NCBI GenBank assembly: GCA_018398765.1 | Contig: JAHBMJ010001575.1 | Coordinates: forward strand, 1 to 28,944 | Source of the DNA: Chromera velia | Lineage: Eukaryota; Sar; Chromeraceae | DNA length: 28,944 nucleotides | Reading direction: 5' to 3' | Part shown: in pieces, positions 25,256 to 28,944 of the stretch | Position numbering within the stretch: position 1 is the first letter of the stretch | How the letters are laid out: every line of letters starts with the position of its first letter | Notes under the pieces: model-generated | The model's database searches: none | What the model saw: the letters and a program-made list of their open reading frames with translations, nothing else | Told to the model about the DNA's origin: nothing | Made by a program: the position numbers and the translations under genes

Positions 25256-26646
25256 GTGAAACAAGGAATCGGAGGAAGAATCCGAAGGAGGGGGTGTCTC
25301 TGGAGAGGTGGGGGATACCACTTGGCCTGCTCGTTTCTTTTCCCAAAAATTTCCTATCAATTCTCTAGGTACCTCTCCTACAGGAATTTAACGAGGCCTG
25401 CCCCACCCCTTTCTTCTGACTCTGTACTGTCTGTCTGGCCCCTTACCCCTTGTGCCTTCTACCTTCCTTATCTTTCTATTCTCTGCCTCTGGTGCCTCCC
25501 TACTCTCTCCTCTCCTTCTATTCCAAAATTTGGTGATAAGCTCTTTAGGGACCGAGCCTCTCAGAACCCAGACTGTTCCTTCTTCGCCCTTCTTCCTTAC
25601 CTCATACTCCCTTTGTCTTTTCCTTCCTTTAACCGATGTAATGCTCTCTATCGACCCATTCTAGGACCTATTCACTTCCCTCCCTCCACTGCCATAAGTC
25701 CTACAAAGGAAAAGTCCGCAGCCCCTCTTTCCCAAAATCTCCCCACACACCGTGTAGGGGGGTCTCTGCTTCTTCTTTCTCCTCTTTCTTTTATTAAACT
25801 TTCCTTTTGGACGTTCCGTCGGGGGCGCAAGGTGCCTCTCCTCTTCAATGTAAAGCAACAAGGCGGGGGGACGGGGGGCTTGCTCTTCTACTAACGGACA
25901 AAAAGAAATAGTAGAAGGGCAAAGAGAAGAAGAAAAAGAGAAAGAAGACTCTGAGGAAGGATCTCCCCGATGAACTGGTCTCTCCCCCCCCTCCCCTCTC
26001 TGTCCTTTCTCACCCTTATTCTTGCCCATATCAGGTCCGGGGGAAGGGGAAGAGAAGAAAAAAGCAGGAGAGCAAGGAGAAAGAGGAGGAGGTAGGGGAG
26101 AAAACGAAGATGAAGTGAAGTGCTTCTGTCGATCAAATGATTTGAAAGGGGGAGGGGAGGGTCCGGCCGGCCTTGTGATAGGCGTTCGGCCCCCATCCCC
26201 TCTGGCCATGCATGTCACAGGCGCCGCAAACATTGTCAGTCTGCCTTTGGGAGCGAAAAGAGGAAGATGAATGTATAGAGTCATAAATCGGCATCTGTAA
26301 ATCATTCAAAGCAAGATAGGAATAGATAGGAGGAGGAGAAGAAGAAGAGGAAGAGAAAAAAAAAGAAGAAGAAGAAGGAGAAAAAGAGGAAAAAGGAGAA
26401 GAAAAAAAGGAAAAAGAGGATGAAAGATCCCCCTGGTGGACTGGTCCCTCCCCTCCCTGCCTTTCCTGTCCGTTCTCACCCTTGTTCTTGCCCACACCAG
26501 GACCAGGGGAAGGGGAAAGCAGCAGAGGCAGGAGAAGGAGGGGGAGGTGGGGGAGAAGACAAAGATGAAATGAAGTGCTGTAGATCAGAAGGTTTGATGT
26601 TTGTCCCCTTCCTTCTGTCATTCATTCTTCTCTGTCCCCTGTCCTT
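25256..26646 (-). other. LINE region between the two frames, purine-rich, with a duplication
   Basis: The minus strand is pyrimidine-rich with short frames broken by GAA/GAG runs. A segment at about 25945-26150 is repeated at about 26410-26610 (shared words GAACGGACAGG-like, CTTGCCCA, AGGGGAAGGGGAA, AAAGATGAA.TGAAGTGCT), an offset near 466 bases. One minus-strand frame has VCGACDMHGQRGWGPNAYHK, a possible ruined CCHC knuckle (see rejected items). Confidence 0.5.
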
Positions 26647-28692
26647 CTAGTCGTGGCTCTCTCCTGCACTCTCCTGCCTATAAAAAGAAGAGAGATATAA
26701 AATGCAGTCATCATCAAGTGCAAGAGGAGCAAAGTATGAAAGAAAGGGCTCTTTTTTCTCAGACTGAGGAGAAAGACAAGACAAAGGGTTCCTTTCATTC
26801 CTTAACTTCTTACCCCCCCTCTTTACCGGGGTGAAGGGTTGCTTATGCACAGTGACCTGCATGAGAGCTTCCACCTCATCACAAGAAAGGAATCCGTCCT
26901 TCACAGCAGGGGGATCAGCACAAAGGGAAGAGAGGAGAAGTCTACTAATGCCTATCTGTATGTCTGTCCGTCTGATACCTGCCCTTACCCCTTTTTGCTT
27001 GTCTAACCTTTCCTTTTGTTTTTTCAATCCTTTAGTCAACGAGGCTTTCTTAGCGACATTATAATAAAAAAGGAAGGGGGGAGAAGAATCGGTAGAGCGG
27101 AAAGAAGAAGCAGAAGGCAGCGGGGGAGGGGAATATGAAGGAACAAAAAAGAAATCTAGGCACTGACCTCCTTCAATTCCTTCCTTCTCCCCTCTTTCCC
27201 GACTCCTTACCATCTCCCTGGCCTGAGACAGCGGACGAGGAGGAAGAGGAGGCGGCAGGTCTGTCTCCTGGCCAGACCTTCCCCTGCTCTTCAAGAAAGT
27301 CATATCTTTCTCTCCTTCTTTCTTCCTCCTACTTTTTCTGCTCTTCTGGAGTCTTTTTGGTGCCAGCAGGGACCACCCCCCCTCTTCAACACTGTAGACA
27401 TACTCCCCCTCAACTTCGGCCTCAACGACCTCTCCTTCTTCCTTCTCTTTGTCCATCTCCCCCGCTGTTGAGTATCTCTTGTTGGGGGGGGTGTCCCATC
27501 CGAAGCCTCTTCCTTTCCTCTGCCTCCTGCTTCCAAGAGATGAAAAAGAGAGAAGGAAGAGAGCCTCAGGCTGCGAAAGGGGAGGAGGAAGAGACCCCAG
27601 AAGGGCCACAGGCCCCTCGTCGAGGATTGATCCCCCGAAATTAGAGTCAGAATCGCTGACGAGGTCCTCATCGAGTGCTTGCGTCCGTTGTGGGGGGGCT
27701 ACAGGGGTCACAGAACGACGAGACGAAGCTAAAAAGAAGGAACAAACAGGAAAAGTTGCGCCCCCCCCTTTTTTCCCTTTCTCGCCCCTGCTCTTTCTAC
27801 TCCCTCCCCTCTGTACCCCCCCTGGCACCCTTGACGCCCCAGCTCCATTAACATCGGGGGCTCTTTGCGGCAGTGACCCCTGTCTGATCACAGTGTCCGA
27901 CACCGCCTCCCCCCTCGGAGAGATGGGGGACGCCCAGGAGGGGGGGAAAGACTGCTGCTGCTGCTGTTACTCTGTGGGCCCCGGGGTGTTAATCTGCATG
28001 TCCGACTCCAGAGTTGCAATGAAGAACTTCTGCACCTTCGCGTCAGGGGTGGCTTTCTCTGGTCTGGCCAGCCCCTTTATTTCTGCCCTCCCTCCCACGT
28101 CCTCGCTCCCCCTCGGCTGCCTTCCACGCTTCTCAGCGGGGGCTCGGTCTTCTAGGGCTGTCCCTGCCAGGACCCGGACTCTCTGCGTCTCGGCTTTGGC
28201 CTCTCTTCTCTCTATGTCCTTGTCCCTCTCCCTCCTTCCATTCACCTTCTTCCCGGAGCCTTCCACTCCAGTCATCTTCACGTCCTCCGGTTCCATCCCC
28301 TCATTCCCTTTCCCTCTCATCCCCCCCTATGGTCCTTCCTCCACCGGCCGGAGTGCCGAGGAGGAGGAGGAAGAAGAAGAAGAAGAGGTGAGGCTGATAA
28401 TGGCATTCACAACATCCCCCCCTTCGTTCCTTAGTGTCTGCCTCGCCGCCTCGCTGTCTGCCCTTGTCTGATCCATAACAAGGCATATGTTTTCTTCTAT
28501 CCGTCTCTTCGCTCTCTCTGCTCTCTCTCTCTGCCTCTCGGCATCTATATCCCCCATCACCACATCCGTCTCTATCCCTCTTCCCTTCCCCCTCCTTGTC
28601 TTCTTCTTCTTTTTTTTCTTTTTCTTTTTCCTCCCTTTCGAAGCTGGAGCGGAGGACCAAAGGATGGCAGGATCTTTGAGCTTACCCCCCAC
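26647..28692 (-). pseudogene. LINE ORF1-like frame with an N-terminal UBA-like segment
   Basis: A single frame of 682 codons broken by TAG at 28327-28329 and TAA at 27967-27969, giving pieces 28327-28692, 27967-28320 and 26647-27903. The first piece has a Lys-10 run, then ERQRERAERAKRRIEENI and LVMDQTRADSEAARQTL ending GGDVVNAIISLTS. This resembles the UBA domain at the end of NAC-alpha (LVM.Q..VSR..A..AL....DIV.AIM.LT) and HYPK. The rest is basic and Pro/Ser-rich with no recognised domain; it sits where ORF1, the nucleic-acid chaperone, would be in a LINE. The first Met of the piece is a GTG codon, so the true start is uncertain; an ATG occurs at MGDIDAERQ. Confidence 0.45.
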
Positions 28693-28737
28693 CCCTTCCC
28701 CCCCTTTCCCTCCCTCCCTCCCTCCCCCCCCCCCCCC
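28684..28737. repeat. C-rich low-complexity tract
   Basis: Mostly C with CCCT units, ending in a run of about 15 C. On the minus strand it is a G-run immediately upstream of the ORF1-like frame and could form a G-quadruplex. Confidence 0.85.
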
Positions 28738-28740
28738 TAG

Positions 28741-28944
28741 CTCCCCCCTAAGGCCGAATTAAAAAAAACTTAATCCAGATTTCTCTTTTAGATAAAGACT
28801 CCAGCTAGATTTCACGGTGTAAATTCATTTAAATTGACTATATAAAGTTAGTTTTAAAGTACGTCACTTAAATTTATTTAGTACAAATTTACTTAATTTT
28901 TTTTTTTTTTTGATTCAAAAATCATTATTTTTCACTCACGTCAT
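28741..28944. other. AT-rich right edge, no gene seen
   Basis: Abrupt change from GC-rich to AT-rich sequence at about 28757, probably the border of the LINE or of another element. Includes a T-14 run near 28895. Confidence 0.4.

Larger units (their letters stand above)
20829..28740 (-). mobile_element. Decayed LINE (non-LTR retrotransposon), minus strand
   Basis: Read on the minus strand: a basic, UBA-containing first frame (28692 to 26647), a low-complexity purine-rich stretch, endonuclease fragments (24509 to 23563), a linker (22900 to 22607), a reverse transcriptase (22610 to 21349) and a diverged C-terminal part (to about 20829). Frameshifts and stops break the second frame in several places, so it is inactive. 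Endonuclease followed by reverse transcriptase defines an APE-type LINE; the clade is not determined. A hAT-like element sits inside it. The true ends and any 3' tail are not clearly visible, and the two halves could derive from two LINE copies. Confidence 0.7.

Noticed and set aside
25256..25894. Plus-strand 212-codon frame rich in Leu, Ser and Pro
   Set aside because: Antisense of the purine-biased LINE region; no domain, and the composition reflects pyrimidine-rich DNA.
26133..26305. Possible CCHC zinc knuckle, VCGACDMHGQRGWGPNAYHK
   Set aside because: Spacing fits C-X2-C-X4-X-X4-X only if the His and last Cys are replaced by Gln and Pro, so two of four ligands are missing.

Overview
The window looks like nuclear DNA of a protist or alga. 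Its main gene is split by many GT..AG introns with pyrimidine-rich tracts before GCAG acceptors. Microsatellites are abundant, and roughly half the window is transposon-derived. The exon and intron style would suit a chromerid or other alveolate, but that is an impression and not a proof. I see no rRNA, tRNA, CRISPR or operon structure.

Layout. Positions 1-2308 hold microsatellites, two foldback (palindromic) elements and the 5' flank of the main gene. Positions 2309-11058 (+) hold one gene of about 14 exons. Its pieces match, in order, the gamma-tubulin complex component family, best GCP5. Nearly every junction joins in frame. The exceptions are a frame conflict in exon 3 and the need for a 13-base microexon near the 3' end. 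Positions 11566-15020 hold a transposon with about 250-bp terminal inverted repeats and a transposase-like fragment. A second 1.5-kb element with hairpin-forming 33-bp repeats sits inside its left terminal repeat, flanked by a duplicated target. Positions 15664-17997 (-) hold a long open frame for an acidic, disordered, unrecognised protein.

Positions 18643-20147 hold an old AT-rich inverted-repeat element containing a 1,012-bp hAT-like element with a perfect 8-bp target duplication. Positions 20829-28740 (-) hold a decayed LINE: a first frame (ORF1) at 26647-28692, then endonuclease fragments, then a broken reverse transcriptase. A second hAT-like element (24671-25240) lies inside it. The ORF1 frame carries a UBA-like segment of the NAC-alpha/HYPK kind.

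The gene at 2309-11058 would act in microtubule nucleation. The rest is mostly layered mobile DNA whose insertion order can be read from nesting: LINE before the second hAT, AT-rich element before the first hAT, and long-TIR element before its nested passenger.
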